A stretch of DNA of 24,194 nucleotides from Chlorobiota bacterium (GTDB taxonomy: Bacteria > Bacteroidota > Bacteroidia > Bacteroidales > JAADGE01): contig JAUVIG010000003.1 of the NCBI GenBank assembly GCA_030592825.1, forward strand, positions 1 through 24,194. The letters run 5' to 3'. Positions 7,902-17,368 of this stretch are shown one piece after another. A program made the translations under genes and the position numbers. The notes beneath the pieces are model-generated. The model was not told the origin of the DNA, ran no database searches, and saw nothing but the letters and a program-made list of their open reading frames with translations. Within the stretch, counting starts at the first letter, position 1; each line of letters opens with the position of its first letter.

Positions 7902-7917
7902 GCCGCTAATTCACAAA
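7902..7917 (+). repeat. Copy 1 of a short intergenic repeat
   Basis: This 16-mer matches 15288-15303 at 14 of 16 positions. A 9-base inverted match to the 15288 copy (attagtggc) occurs at 17546-17554. All three lie between genes. It looks like a fragment of a dispersed intergenic repeat, but three short matches in AT-rich DNA are limited evidence. Confidence 0.35.
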
Positions 7918-8060
7918 TTTTTGACGATTTATCATCACTTATTTGAGTAAAATTTTATGTAGATTAATTATTGATAATTTGTGTATTTGCTGCAAAACTT
8001 GAAGGTTTAATGAAACAACAAGATTTTTTACATAAAAGACCTTTATATCCTTTTTATATT

Positions 8061-8068
8061 TATATTTG
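8061..8068 (+). promoter_or_regulatory. Possible -7 box of the resB-ccsA transcript
   Basis: TATATTTG matches the Bacteroidota -7 consensus TAnnTTTG and lies 17 bases before the ATG at 8086, giving a short leader. No clear -33 TTTG/TTG motif is present 19-21 bases upstream. Confidence 0.3.
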
Positions 8069-8085
8069 TCAGAAAATTTTTAAAA

Positions 8086-9366
8086 ATGCCAAAAAAAAAT
8101 AAGCGTAAACTGTTTAATTATCCGTGGAAATACAAGGAGGGATTTGTAATTTCCGGAATATTAATTTTTTTGGGATTAATTATCGGTTATTTTTATAAAA
8201 ATCCGGTATCATTTCCGAGTTTCCCCACAAACCTTTCAATTATAATTACATACACTTTATTGTTAACTGCATTTTATAAATTTGAAAATAACAATAAAAT
8301 AATTCAATGGTTGGCAAGTATCCCGGCTGCAATTACTTCTACTGTTTTGTTTACAATCTTATCAGTATTATTAGGTTTTATATCACAAGTAAGTTCAGGA
8401 ACAATTAATACTAACGATATTTGGTATCGACTTGGCTTTACTCATCTTACAACCAGCTGGTTATTCGTTTTTGCTTATTTATTTTTCATAACATCTTTGG
8501 GTTTTGCAACCGTTAAATTGTTTATGCCTTTTAAAAAGAAAAAAATAGGATTATTATTCAGTCATGCCGGTTTATATATAATAATTTTAGCAGGTATTGC
8601 CGGCAGCGGTGACAATATCAGAAGTTATTTTGTTTTGGGAAGCAATCAAGATTTTACTGATAAGGTTAAAGACTTTAATTCAGATATTTATTATAAAACA
8701 CCTTTCAAATTGCAATTATTAAAATTTGATATTGTTGAGTATAATCCTAAAGTTGTTTTAGTTGATGCAAAAACAGGATATCTTATTTTGCCTGATAACA
8801 ACAAGCATTTTATTATTGATAAAGGAGAAAAAGCCGAATTTTTAAATTGGATAATAGAAATAAAAGAATTTTTAAAATATTCTTTTCCAAAAGATACATT
8901 ATCATCATCATTTACAGAATGGAATATAATTCCGGCACTTCCTTCAGCTTATATTGAGATATATGATAAAAATAACAATTTAATAAATAAAGATTGGTGT
9001 ACATGCGGTAATTTTTCTATACCAAGAAAGAATATTTGGGTTAATGAAGATTATTATTTTGCAATGCTTTCACCGGAGCCTAAAGAATACAGTTCTGATA
9101 TAAAAGCAATATTACCCGACGGCAGTGAAGAACGTTTTACCTTAAAAGTGAACAGCCCAAAAACAATTTCAGGATGGAAGTTATATCAAACAGGCTACAA
9201 CGAACAAATGGGTAAATGGTCTGATTACAGTGTTATTGAAGCAGGACGTGACCCATGGCTTCCGGCTGTTTACACCGGTATCTTTTTATTGATTTTCGGT
9301 GCTTTCTATTTGTTTTGGTTAGGTGGTAAATCAATCAATGGTAATAAACAAAAACACGAAAAATAA
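8086..9366 (+). CDS. Cytochrome c biogenesis protein, ResB/CcsB-like
   Basis: ResB/CcsB works with CcsA in system II cytochrome c maturation, which moves haem across the inner membrane and attaches it to apocytochrome c. The 426 residues show five hydrophobic segments in the first 175 (about 18-37, 48-63, 75-98, 122-145 and 155-172). A long periplasmic domain (about 175-393) and a last membrane helix (about 394-416) before a short Lys-rich tail complete the layout, which is that of the family. A histidine sits at the start of the fifth helix ('LLFSHAGLY'), a candidate haem ligand. A 'WCTC' pair of cysteines lies in the periplasmic domain. The ccsA gene follows after 15 bases, so the two are surely co-transcribed. 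The family call is firm; the exact substrate cytochrome is not visible here. Confidence 0.87.
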   Translation: MPKKNKRKLFNYPWKYKEGFVISGILIFLGLIIGYFYKNPVSFPSFPTNLSIIITYTLLLTAFYKFENNNKIIQWLASIPAAITSTVLFTILSVLLGFISQVSSGTINTNDIWYRLGFTHLTTSWLFVFAYLFFITSLGFATVKLFMPFKKKKIGLLFSHAGLYIIILAGIAGSGDNIRSYFVLGSNQDFTDKVKDFNSDIYYKTPFKLQLLKFDIVEYNPKVVLVDAKTGYLILPDNNKHFIIDKGEKAEFLNWIIEIKEFLKYSFPKDTLSSSFTEWNIIPALPSAYIEIYDKNNNLINKDWCTCGNFSIPRKNIWVNEDYYFAMLSPEPKEYSSDIKAILPDGSEERFTLKVNSPKTISGWKLYQTGYNEQMGKWSDYSVIEAGRDPWLPAVYTGIFLLIFGAFYLFWLGGKSINGNKQKHEK

Positions 9367-9381
9367 TTTTAATAAAAAACA

Positions 9382-10269
9382 ATGAACCGGATAAATTTTT
9401 CATATATTGCAATTTCAGGTATCATCTTTTTAGTTTTGTCTTTTTTAGTATTTTTCTTACCAATTAAAAAGAAACAAAAAAGGATTCTTGCAAATTTTTT
9501 CTCAATCGCAACTGTTTTATTGTTTGTATATTTCATCATAACTTTATGGATAAATCTTGAAAGACCTCCGTTGAGAACTCTTGGAGAAACACGATTATGG
9601 TATGCAGTATTTCTTCCGATAATCGGGCTTATTACTTTTTACAGATGGAAATATTTTTGGTTTCTTGCATACAGTAATTTAATGACTGTTTTGTTTATTT
9701 ATATAAATTTAAGACATCCTGAAGTTTATAATAAAACTTTAATGCCTGCACTTCAAAGTCCTTGGTTTGTTCCTCATGTAATTGTATATATATTGTCCTA
9801 TGCAATTTTGGGGGTTTCATGGATTGTTTCAATAACCGGTTTATTAAAAGCCTATTCGAATCTTTCAGGTTTTGCAAAAATTATTTCTGTAATTTTAAGC
9901 CCTTTATATTTTTTAATTCATTTGTTTTCTGAAGATGATGATGAAAGTAGTGAAAAAATTCTAAAAATGGCTGATAACATTGTATTTATCGGCTTTGCAT
10001 TTTTAACATTAGGACTGTTATTCGGTGCTTTATGGGCTAAAGAAGCATGGGGACATTATTGGACATGGGATCCGAAAGAAACATGGGCATTATTAACTTT
10101 TTTAGTTTACCTAATATATATACATATCAGATCTTATCATAAGGAAAAAACAAAATTACATTTATGGATTTTGAGCATCTCATTTGTGTTTTTGTTAGCA
10201 GCTTGGTTTGGCGTTAATTATATGCCTTCAGCCAAAAACAGTGTTCATACATATTCGCAACAAGATTAA
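9382..10269 (+). CDS. ccsA: Cytochrome c biogenesis protein CcsA
   Basis: CcsA is the haem-handling partner of ResB/CcsB in system II. The 295 residues form about eight membrane helices. The tryptophan-rich haem-binding WWD motif is present as 'WGHYWTWDPKETW' (about residues 224-236). It is flanked by the expected histidines: one at the start of a helix ('FVPHVIVYILSYA') and one near the end ('SVHTYS'), after the conserved 'WFGVNYMPS'. An acidic loop ('SEDDDESSEK') before the WWD helix pair lies where a variable loop is tolerated. The gene follows resB by 15 bases and ends tail to tail with lptD, nine bases away. Confidence 0.93.
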   Translation: MNRINFSYIAISGIIFLVLSFLVFFLPIKKKQKRILANFFSIATVLLFVYFIITLWINLERPPLRTLGETRLWYAVFLPIIGLITFYRWKYFWFLAYSNLMTVLFIYINLRHPEVYNKTLMPALQSPWFVPHVIVYILSYAILGVSWIVSITGLLKAYSNLSGFAKIISVILSPLYFLIHLFSEDDDESSEKILKMADNIVFIGFAFLTLGLLFGALWAKEAWGHYWTWDPKETWALLTFLVYLIYIHIRSYHKEKTKLHLWILSISFVFLLAAWFGVNYMPSAKNSVHTYSQQD

Positions 10270-10283
10270 TCTCTCGGATTAAT
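10265..10283. repeat. Palindrome covering both stop codons of convergent ccsA and lptD
   Basis: Arms attaatc (10265-10271) and gattaat (10277-10283) form a 7-bp perfect inverted repeat around a 5-nt loop. The ccsA stop (10267-10269) and the lptD stop (10279-10281, minus) both lie in the arms. The stem is AT-rich and lacks a T-run, so it would be at best a weak bidirectional terminator. Confidence 0.5.
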
Positions 10284-12930
10284 AAATATTATCTTGCCAT
10301 GCTTTTTTCTTATTATATTCAATTCCTTTAAATACATTGGATTTTATATTAATTCTGAATGAATAACCTTTCATTGTACCAAAAGGAGTAACATTAAAAC
10401 TCATTTCCCAACAATGCAGATCTCTGCTCATTGAAAGTTGAACATAAGAAAATTTTCTTGTAGAAAAATCATAGGTAGTATTTGCCGTCATATTCCAGTT
10501 CTTTGTAAGGCTTATATTACCGTTTAATTGAAGAGTTTGAGTAATATCTATAATATTAGTTAAAGATTCTTTATCAAATTTGTTATAAATATTAAAAGTA
10601 TAACTTGCACTTATGTTCCAAGGCAAGTCAAAATCTGCATATGGAATATCCGGATACGGATAATAATAAAATGCATCTTGCGGATTTAAAAAATTAACAC
10701 CTGATGATTCTTTACCTGTATTAGGTTTCAAAGAACCTGATAATGAAATTGAACCTTTTTCAAATCTGGTAAGTTTATTATTTTCATTTATCATAAATTT
10801 GTTTATTCTTACACCTGTTAAGCTGTCAATACAGTATGGATCAAAAGTCGCTCCGATTCTTAATCCGAAGGTTTTAAATAATGTGGTTTTCCCTGAAATA
10901 TTTATCTTTGAAAGATTTAAAGAATCTGCCGCTAAATTATAAGATGTACTAACAGACAAATTTTCAATTATCTTTACTTTTCTTGATTCTTGAGCTGTAT
11001 CACTTTTACTTTTAAGTTTCATCTCTAAATTATTACCAATATTTAAACCGATAGATCCTGATCTTCCTTGCGGAGGTGCCCCGTAGATATATCCTTTATA
11101 ATAAGAATATGTTACGGTTTCCATATTGTCAGGATCTTCTCTTGTGCCGTAACTGTTCCATGGTTCAATACTAAAATCCGGTCTGTATGTATATGATAAT
11201 GAGGGGGAAAACACATGCCTGACAGCTTCTATTTTACCCTTCTTAAACTTTAATATTCCATAAACTTTTGTTGAAAACGGAACAGATATATTAAAATCAA
11301 ACGGGTGAGATAACTGCTGTAGAGTGTCTTTTCCAACTTCATTATCTACAACATCATCATTAGGTAATAAAATATTATGCTCAATAATTCTGCTTGAATA
11401 CAACCTGCCTGTATAATTAAACGATGGTGATACAGTAATATAATTCAATAAATTAAAAGAAGTTGAAACAGGAATTGAATATTTCAAACCGTTTTTCATA
11501 TTATATATGGTTTGCTTTGTAAACAAGAGAGTATCTATGGTATTTATTGAGTTCTTTGCGTTAATATTTAATGTAACACCTATCTTCTGATACCATTTAG
11601 ATGTTCCCGAACCCAAGTTTTTAAAAGGAAATTGTCTTTGCATATTCAATGAAACTGTCGGAAATTCTAAACTTACCTTTTTAATTGTGTCCATAGTATT
11701 TTGGTTGCCTCTGATATTTGCAGAAAAATTAAAAATACTTCCGGGTTTTGACCATCTGTATGATATACTTGAAGATTTTTGATTATCGGTATAATCATGC
11801 ATATCTATTGCATTTAATGAATTGTGTTCCGAACTTCCGAAATTAAGTGAAGTTGAAAATGTACTGTTTGGATTTGCTTTTGCATCTTGTATATATGAAC
11901 CGTTTACCCAGAAGGATGTAAGTTCAGATGAACCGGGTAAAATCCTTTCATCAGTTCTGTTTTTATTATATTTCAACTCCAGATTTCCTGAACGCTTATA
12001 TTTCTTCTTAAAGTTGGTTTTTAAAGTCAACCCCCAACTTCCTTTTGAATAAATATCTCCTAATAAAGATGTGTTTATATTATCGTTTATTGCCCAAAAA
12101 TACCCTCCGCTTCTTAAAAAGAAACCTCTTCTTTCTTCTTCACCATACTCAGGAATAATTAATCCGGATGTATTATTTTTTTGATTTGGTATCATCCCGA
12201 AAGGTAAACCTATAAAATACAAAGGAATATCAGCAATAACGAAATACATAGGACCTGAAATAACATGTTTATCAGGTATTTTTTTTGCTTTTGTTAATCT
12301 GATATAAAAATGTGGGTGATCAAGATCGCAAGTCGTAAATTTTCCGCTTTTAATATGAAATTCTTTATTTGTTTGCATTTTAGCAACATCACTATGCAAA
12401 TAACCTTGTTCTTGCTCTGTTTTTACATCTTTAACTATTGCTCTTTTTGATTTAAAATTATATTTTATACTATTTACGACAAAAGTTTCGTCATCTTGAT
12501 TTAAAATCGGCTTTTGATAATTATTTCCTGTACTGTCTAAAACACTTTCTGAAATTAAATAATTTTCAGCTGTGCTTATCTCAACATATGCTGATTTTAA
12601 ATTCATTTCTTTTGAAGTAATTTCACCGGTACCGTATAAAAACATTTTTTCATCTGCCAAAGAAAACAAAATTGAATCTTTACTGTCGTAATCAATCACT
12701 TGATCTAATGCATCAGGTGAAATCCCGCTTTGTTCAACTGAATCAATTTTTAAACTTTGATCAGTAATTGTATCGTTAACATTTTTATAGTCTGTTAATG
12801 TATCACTTACTAATATTACTTCATTAGTATCATTATTATTAATTTTTAAGGAATCTGTTTGTGCATTTATTCCGGAATATAAAATTAATAATAATAAAAA
12901 CGCAAAAGACTTTATCAGAATTAATCGCAT
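10279..12930 (-). CDS. lptD: LPS assembly outer-membrane protein LptD (Bacteroidota type)
   Basis: LptD is the outer-membrane barrel that inserts lipopolysaccharide into the outer leaflet. From ATG 12930 the product is 883 residues. The signal peptide is 'MRLILIKSFAFLLLLILYSGINAQ', followed by a Ser/Asp-rich linker. Next is an OstA/LptA-like domain (about 75-215) with 'GKFTTCDLDHPHFYIR' and 'IPLYFIGLPFGMIPN'. A long C-terminal barrel of alternating amphipathic strands follows, with many aromatic strand ends. The frame extends to a TTG at 12966, but that start would put 12 polar residues before the signal peptide, so I prefer the ATG. It is divergent from the amidase/MCE pair, an arrangement I recall from other Bacteroidota. 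Assignment to the LptD family is firm; activity as the LPS translocon is by homology. Confidence 0.88.
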   Translation of the reverse strand: MRLILIKSFAFLLLLILYSGINAQTDSLKINNNDTNEVILVSDTLTDYKNVNDTITDQSLKIDSVEQSGISPDALDQVIDYDSKDSILFSLADEKMFLYGTGEITSKEMNLKSAYVEISTAENYLISESVLDSTGNNYQKPILNQDDETFVVNSIKYNFKSKRAIVKDVKTEQEQGYLHSDVAKMQTNKEFHIKSGKFTTCDLDHPHFYIRLTKAKKIPDKHVISGPMYFVIADIPLYFIGLPFGMIPNQKNNTSGLIIPEYGEEERRGFFLRSGGYFWAINDNINTSLLGDIYSKGSWGLTLKTNFKKKYKRSGNLELKYNKNRTDERILPGSSELTSFWVNGSYIQDAKANPNSTFSTSLNFGSSEHNSLNAIDMHDYTDNQKSSSISYRWSKPGSIFNFSANIRGNQNTMDTIKKVSLEFPTVSLNMQRQFPFKNLGSGTSKWYQKIGVTLNINAKNSINTIDTLLFTKQTIYNMKNGLKYSIPVSTSFNLLNYITVSPSFNYTGRLYSSRIIEHNILLPNDDVVDNEVGKDTLQQLSHPFDFNISVPFSTKVYGILKFKKGKIEAVRHVFSPSLSYTYRPDFSIEPWNSYGTREDPDNMETVTYSYYKGYIYGAPPQGRSGSIGLNIGNNLEMKLKSKSDTAQESRKVKIIENLSVSTSYNLAADSLNLSKINISGKTTLFKTFGLRIGATFDPYCIDSLTGVRINKFMINENNKLTRFEKGSISLSGSLKPNTGKESSGVNFLNPQDAFYYYPYPDIPYADFDLPWNISASYTFNIYNKFDKESLTNIIDITQTLQLNGNISLTKNWNMTANTTYDFSTRKFSYVQLSMSRDLHCWEMSFNVTPFGTMKGYSFRINIKSNVFKGIEYNKKKAWQDNIY

Positions 12931-12985
12931 TTTCTTAATTAATATATTATTTTTGTTGGATATCAAACTTTAATATTTTTTATTG

Positions 12986-12993
12986 CAAAATTA
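12986..12993 (-). promoter_or_regulatory. Possible -7 box of lptD
   Basis: On the minus strand this reads TAATTTTG, fitting TAnnTTTG, 55 bases upstream of the lptD ATG in the lptD/amidase divergent gap (12931-13061). No -33 element is recognisable, and no matching box was seen for the amidase on the plus strand. It could be a chance match. Confidence 0.22.
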
Positions 12994-13061
12994 TAATAAT
13001 AACGATACATTGAAAGATGTTTTTTATTAATATTTGTTAAATTATATTTATAATTCTTAAA

Positions 13062-14126
13062 ATGATAAAATTCTTTAAAATTATATTTGTTATAATTTCC
13101 GTTATTTTTATTGATAATACAGTATTTTCTCAAGATAAAAACGATAATGTTGATATAATTGTTATTGATGCCGGGCACGGAGGAAAAGATCCCGGAGCAT
13201 TAGGAAAATTAAGTAAGGAAAAAGATCTTGCTCTGGCAATTGCATTAAAATTAGGACAATACATAGAAGATAATTTGCCCGATGTTCAAGTTATATATAC
13301 CAGAAAAACAGATAAATTTATTGAACTTCATAAGCGGTCTGATGTTGCAAATAAAAATAATGCTGACCTTTTCATATCAATTCATGTTAATGCCAGCAGG
13401 GCATCGCATGTTACCGGAACATCAACTTTTGTTATGGGCCTTAATAAAGCAGATAAACAACTTGAAGTCGTAAAAAGAGAAAACTCTGTAATCTTAATTG
13501 AAGAAGATTATAAAACCAAATACTATGGTTTTGATCCTAATTCACCTGAATCAGAGATCATTTTTTCATTATATCAAAATGCTTATTTGGAACAAAGTAT
13601 AAAGATTGCGGAATTGGTTCAATATCAATTCAAAGAACGTGCAAAACGTGAAAACAGAGATGTAAGGCAAGCAGGATTAGTGGTGCTTTGGAATTGCTCT
13701 ATGCCAAGTATTTTAATTGAAACAGGATTTATTACAAACCCGGAAGAAGAAAAATATTTAAGAAGCAAAGACGGGCAATCAATAATTGCATCAGCAATTT
13801 ACAGAGCAGTGAAATCATATAAAAATACCGTTGAAGGCAACAAAGATATTTCAAAAGTTGGTAATAACATAGTTTTCAAAATACAAATTGCCTATTCAGC
13901 TAAAGAAATTGATACTTCACCTGAAAATTTCAAAGGAATTAAAAATATTGAAAGAATTGAAGACGGCAAATACTTCAGATACTTTACCGGAAATGCAAAA
14001 ACTTATGAAGAAATTGCAGAATTGCAAAAAGAAGTAAGAAAAAAAATTCCGGAAGCATATGTAATAGCATTAAATAACGGGAAACTAATTACTGTAAAGG
14101 ATGCTTTACAACTAATGAATAATTAA
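13062..14126 (+). CDS. N-acetylmuramoyl-L-alanine amidase (Amidase_3) with C-terminal SPOR-like domain
   Basis: This is a zinc-dependent periplasmic enzyme that cuts the bond between N-acetylmuramic acid and the peptide stem, used in daughter-cell separation and wall turnover. The 354 residues start with a signal peptide ending 'NTVFSQD'. The Amidase_3 domain (about 29-250) carries the zinc and catalytic signatures 'IDAGHGGKDPGALG' (His), 'DLFISIHVNA' (His) and 'ILIETGFITNPEEEKYL' (catalytic Glu). The last 75 residues ('VFKIQIAYSAKEID...YVIALNNGKLI') have the length and pattern of a SPOR domain, which binds denuded glycan at the septum. The SPOR call is less certain than the amidase call. It lies head to head with lptD and 82 bases upstream of the MCE gene. 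Confidence 0.93.
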   Translation: MIKFFKIIFVIISVIFIDNTVFSQDKNDNVDIIVIDAGHGGKDPGALGKLSKEKDLALAIALKLGQYIEDNLPDVQVIYTRKTDKFIELHKRSDVANKNNADLFISIHVNASRASHVTGTSTFVMGLNKADKQLEVVKRENSVILIEEDYKTKYYGFDPNSPESEIIFSLYQNAYLEQSIKIAELVQYQFKERAKRENRDVRQAGLVVLWNCSMPSILIETGFITNPEEEKYLRSKDGQSIIASAIYRAVKSYKNTVEGNKDISKVGNNIVFKIQIAYSAKEIDTSPENFKGIKNIERIEDGKYFRYFTGNAKTYEEIAELQKEVRKKIPEAYVIALNNGKLITVKDALQLMNN

Positions 14127-14208
14127 TCATGAACTTATGGTAGAAAATAAGAAATGAAAAACAAAATAAGACCTAAAACTCTAATTTCTACAATCTAAAT
14201 TAAAAATC

Positions 14209-15207
14209 ATGACTAAAGATCAAAGAAGAGTAGTCAAAACAGGAATTGTATTTACAATTATTACTTTTATGATTATTTGGGGTGTTAGTTATATAAAGAG
14301 TAACGATCTGTTAACAAATAAAACAATTCTTTACGGTGTATATGATAATGTAAAAGAATTATCTGTAGGAAATCATGTTTACATAAGCGGAACTAAAGTA
14401 GGCAAGGTAGTTAATGTTGATTTTATTGACGGAAATCTTAATAAATTGGTCGTTGAGTTTCATATAAGAAAAGGCATAAAAATACCCGACAGCACAATAG
14501 CCATGATTACAAGTACTGATATTATGGGAACGATGGGCTTGGAACTTATTATTAATAATCGGACAAAAAAACATTATAAATCAGGTGATACATTACAAAC
14601 AAAAGTTGCGAGCAGCATATCTGAACAAGTAAATAAACAGATTTTACCGTTAAAATTAAAAACCGAAAGTATGCTGGCAACTCTTGATTCTCTTCTTGTT
14701 GCATTCAGGGCAGTTTTCAATCCGAAAACAAGAAAAAATATAAACTTGAGTTTTGAGCGTATTCAACTTACTTTAAAATATTTAGAAAGTGCATCAAATA
14801 AATTGGATAATTTAATAACATCTGAAGGAAAAAGACTTACTCAAATTTTAAAGAATGCAGAATCAATAACAAAAAATATTGAAAATAATAATGAAAATAT
14901 TAATAAAATTTTGGGTAATTTCGGGGAAATAAGTGACTCTTTGGCAGCATCTAACTTAATTAATGTTATATATAAAGCAGACAATTCTATAACAAAATTA
15001 AGTAAAGTGATGGACAAAATTGAAAAAGGTGAAGGCACACTCGGTTTGCTTTTAGAAGATGAAGAATTATACAATAATTTGGATAAAGCATCAAAAGACC
15101 TTGATAAACTTCTCATTGATATAAAAGAAAATCCGAAACGCTATGTTAGGTTTTCAGCTTTTAGTTTTGGTAAAAAAATTATCGTAAACGATACTGATTC
15201 AATTTAA
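14209..15207 (+). CDS. MCE/MlaD-family lipid-transport protein
   Basis: MCE proteins are membrane-anchored periplasmic rings that carry phospholipids between membranes with an ABC transporter. The 332 residues have a single N-terminal anchor (about 10-26) after a basic 'MTKDQRRVVK'. One MCE domain follows (about 37-115), with 'GVYDNVKELSVGNHVYISGTKVG' and 'ITSTDIMGTMGLELI'. A long helical coiled-coil tail (about 130-300) is next, and the end has the 'GEGTLGLLL.D..LYNNL' and 'KENPKRYVRFS' pattern typical of Bacteroidota homologues. It follows the amidase in the same direction. No MlaE/MlaF partner genes are in this window. Confidence 0.9.
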   Translation: MTKDQRRVVKTGIVFTIITFMIIWGVSYIKSNDLLTNKTILYGVYDNVKELSVGNHVYISGTKVGKVVNVDFIDGNLNKLVVEFHIRKGIKIPDSTIAMITSTDIMGTMGLELIINNRTKKHYKSGDTLQTKVASSISEQVNKQILPLKLKTESMLATLDSLLVAFRAVFNPKTRKNINLSFERIQLTLKYLESASNKLDNLITSEGKRLTQILKNAESITKNIENNNENINKILGNFGEISDSLAASNLINVIYKADNSITKLSKVMDKIEKGEGTLGLLLEDEELYNNLDKASKDLDKLLIDIKENPKRYVRFSAFSFGKKIIVNDTDSI

Positions 15208-15287
15208 AATAATAAATAACAATATTTTTAAAAAAATTACATATCTCAAATTAGAACTCTCTGCGAAAAGTTCCAAAAATAAAAGAT

Positions 15288-15303
15288 GCCACTAATACAC
15301 AAA
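15288..15303 (+). repeat. Copy 2 of a short intergenic repeat
   Basis: This 16-mer (gccactaatacacaaa) matches 7902-7917 at 14 of 16 positions and lies in the 148-bp gap before ligA. Its first nine bases are inverted at 17546-17554 on the other side of ligA. The rest of the gap is AT-rich without a recognisable promoter box. Confidence 0.35.
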
Positions 15304-15355
15304 AACACAAAACCTCACAAAGAACTAAAAATCAGCAATTCAAATTTTAATATCA

Positions 15356-17368
15356 ATGAAAAGAGAAAAAATTTTCAATAAAATTAAATCATTAAGACAA
15401 GAATTGTCAAATCATAATTACAACTATTACGTACTTTCACAACCAACCGTTTCTGATTATGATTACGATATGATGCTCAAAGAATTGGAAGCATTAGAAA
15501 AAGAACACCCCGAATTTCAAGACCTCAATTCACCGACTGTACGCGTTGGTGCAGACAGAGATAACACTTTCATGCAAGTGAAACATGATTATCCGATGTT
15601 ATCTTTGGGAAACACATACAATTTTGAAGAACTTAAAGATTTTGATAATCGCATAAAAAAAATAATCGGACCTGAAACTTCTTTTAAATATGCTTGTGAA
15701 TTAAAATATGACGGAACAGCAATCAGTATTAAATATAAAAACGGCAAATTCTTTCAAGCAGTTACCAGAGGCGACGGAGAAAAAGGAGATGATGTTTCCG
15801 ATAACGTAAGAACAATACGTTCAGTTCCTCTGCAACTTCAAGGAAATGATTTTCCCGTTACATTTGAAATAAGAGGTGAAATAATTATGCCTCACAATGT
15901 ATTTAAAGAATTAAATTCCGAACGTGAAGATATCGAAGAAACACCATTTGCAAATCCTCGAAATGCTGCATCAGGAACTATAAAAATGAAAAACTCCGCA
16001 GAAGTTGCAAAACGTAAATTGGATGCTTTTCTTTACTTTCTGTTAGGCAAAGATTTACCTTCGGATTCACATACAGAAAATCTGAATAAAGCAAAAATAT
16101 GGGGATTTAAAATTTCCGAAAACAATAAACAGGCAAATGAAATTAATGAAGTCTTTGAATTTATTAATTATTGGGATAAAAAACGAGAAAACTTACCTTA
16201 CGACATTGACGGTATTGTTATAAAAGTTGATTCAAAATATTTGCAAGACGAACTTGGTTTTACCGGAAAATCACCTCGTTGGGCAATTTCATACAAGTTT
16301 AAAGCAGAACGTGTTGCAAGCAAATTGTTATCAATTGATTATCAGGTCGGACGAACAGGGGCTATAACACCTGTTGCTAATTTAGAACCGATTCAATTAG
16401 ACGGAACAACCGTTAAACGTGCATCTTTGCATAATGCAGATATTATAAAAGAATTAGATATAAGAATTAATGATACAGTTTTTGTTGAGAAAGGCGGTGA
16501 AATTATTCCTAAAATTGTTGGTGTAGATAAAAGTAAAAGAACATCTGATTCAGCAGAAACAATATATATTTCAAATTGTCCGGCTTGTAACAGCAAACTT
16601 GTGCGAATTGACGGAGAAGCCTTACACTATTGTACAAATTCACTTGCTTGTCCCCCACAAATCAAAGGCAAAACGGAACATTTTGTGAGCCGTAAAGCAA
16701 TGGATATCAATTGCGGAGAAGCGACTGTTAATGCTTTGTTTAATGCAGGACATCTAAACAATATTGCCGATTTTTATAAATTAACTTTTGAGCAAATATA
16801 TAATTTGGAAGGCTTTAAAGAAAAATCTGCCGATAATTTATTAGAAAGTATTAATCAATCAAAATCTATACCTTTTGAACGAGTCCTTTTTGCTCTCGGA
16901 ATCAGATTTGTTGGAAGCACCGTAGCAAAAGTTTTGGCAAAAAGTTTCAAGACAATTGATGATATAATGCAAGCAAACATCGAACAACTAACAGAAACCG
17001 ATGAAATTGGTGAACGTATTGCCGAAAGTGTTTTCAATTTTTTTCGTAATGAATTGAATATAAAAATCATTAACGATTTAAAAACTGCCGGTTTGCAATT
17101 TGAAATTATTGAAAGCGAAGGAGAGACAAATATTCTAAAAGGAACAAAATTTGTAATTTCCGGAACTTTTACAAAGTACTCAAGAAACGAACTTAAACAA
17201 ATGATTGAGCAAAACGGAGGCAAAAACACAAGTTCAGTTTCTAAAAGTACTGATTATTTTCTTGCCGGAGAAAATGTAGGACCTTCAAAACTTGAAAAGG
17301 TTAAAAAATTCGGCATTAAGATAATTTCGGAAGATGAGTTTGTTGAGATGATAAAAGAACAACCATAA
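15356..17368 (+). CDS. ligA: NAD-dependent DNA ligase LigA
   Basis: LigA seals nicks during DNA replication and repair, using NAD+ as adenylate donor. The 670 residues are the usual length and show all domains. The Ia NAD-binding region has 'YYVLSQPTVSDYDYD'. The adenylation domain has 'CELKYDGTAISI' with the active-site lysine, then 'RNAASGTIKMKN' and 'YDIDGIVIKVD'. An OB fold ('YQVGRTGAITPVANLEP') follows. The four-cysteine zinc finger is 'CPACNSKL' and 'CTNSLACPP'. Helix-hairpin-helix repeats ('LEGFKEKSADNLL', 'ALGIRFVGSTVAK', 'TDEIGERIAESV') come next, then a C-terminal BRCT domain (about 592-668, 'GTKFVISGTFTKYSR...'). The ATG is the only sensible start. Nothing is missing. Confidence 0.98.
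   Translation: MKREKIFNKIKSLRQELSNHNYNYYVLSQPTVSDYDYDMMLKELEALEKEHPEFQDLNSPTVRVGADRDNTFMQVKHDYPMLSLGNTYNFEELKDFDNRIKKIIGPETSFKYACELKYDGTAISIKYKNGKFFQAVTRGDGEKGDDVSDNVRTIRSVPLQLQGNDFPVTFEIRGEIIMPHNVFKELNSEREDIEETPFANPRNAASGTIKMKNSAEVAKRKLDAFLYFLLGKDLPSDSHTENLNKAKIWGFKISENNKQANEINEVFEFINYWDKKRENLPYDIDGIVIKVDSKYLQDELGFTGKSPRWAISYKFKAERVASKLLSIDYQVGRTGAITPVANLEPIQLDGTTVKRASLHNADIIKELDIRINDTVFVEKGGEIIPKIVGVDKSKRTSDSAETIYISNCPACNSKLVRIDGEALHYCTNSLACPPQIKGKTEHFVSRKAMDINCGEATVNALFNAGHLNNIADFYKLTFEQIYNLEGFKEKSADNLLESINQSKSIPFERVLFALGIRFVGSTVAKVLAKSFKTIDDIMQANIEQLTETDEIGERIAESVFNFFRNELNIKIINDLKTAGLQFEIIESEGETNILKGTKFVISGTFTKYSRNELKQMIEQNGGKNTSSVSKSTDYFLAGENVGPSKLEKVKKFGIKIISEDEFVEMIKEQP

Larger units (their letters stand above)
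7755..8085. other. Divergent intergenic region (DUF349 gene / resB-like gene)
   Basis: These 331 bases separate two divergent transcripts and must hold both promoters. I see no gene. The sequence is very AT-rich. Bases 7902-7917 carry an element (gccgctaattcacaaa) nearly repeated upstream of ligA. A plausible plus-strand -7 box lies at 8061-8068. No TAnnTTTG match was found on the minus strand for the DUF349 operon. Confidence 0.6.

Noticed and set aside
12963..13178. A 71-codon minus-strand open frame between lptD and the amidase gene
   Set aside because: It overlaps the amidase signal peptide, is low-complexity in Asn, Tyr and Lys, and would occupy the divergent promoter region.
15208..15355. 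A small coding sequence upstream of ligA (ATG near 15286)
   Set aside because: The frame is out of phase with ligA, is Lys/Asn/Thr-rich low complexity, and lies over a short intergenic repeat.
16855..17229. A 124-codon minus-strand open frame inside ligA
   Set aside because: It is antisense to the intact helix-hairpin-helix and BRCT regions of ligA. Such frames are expected in AT-rich coding sequence and it has no start context or recognisable domain.
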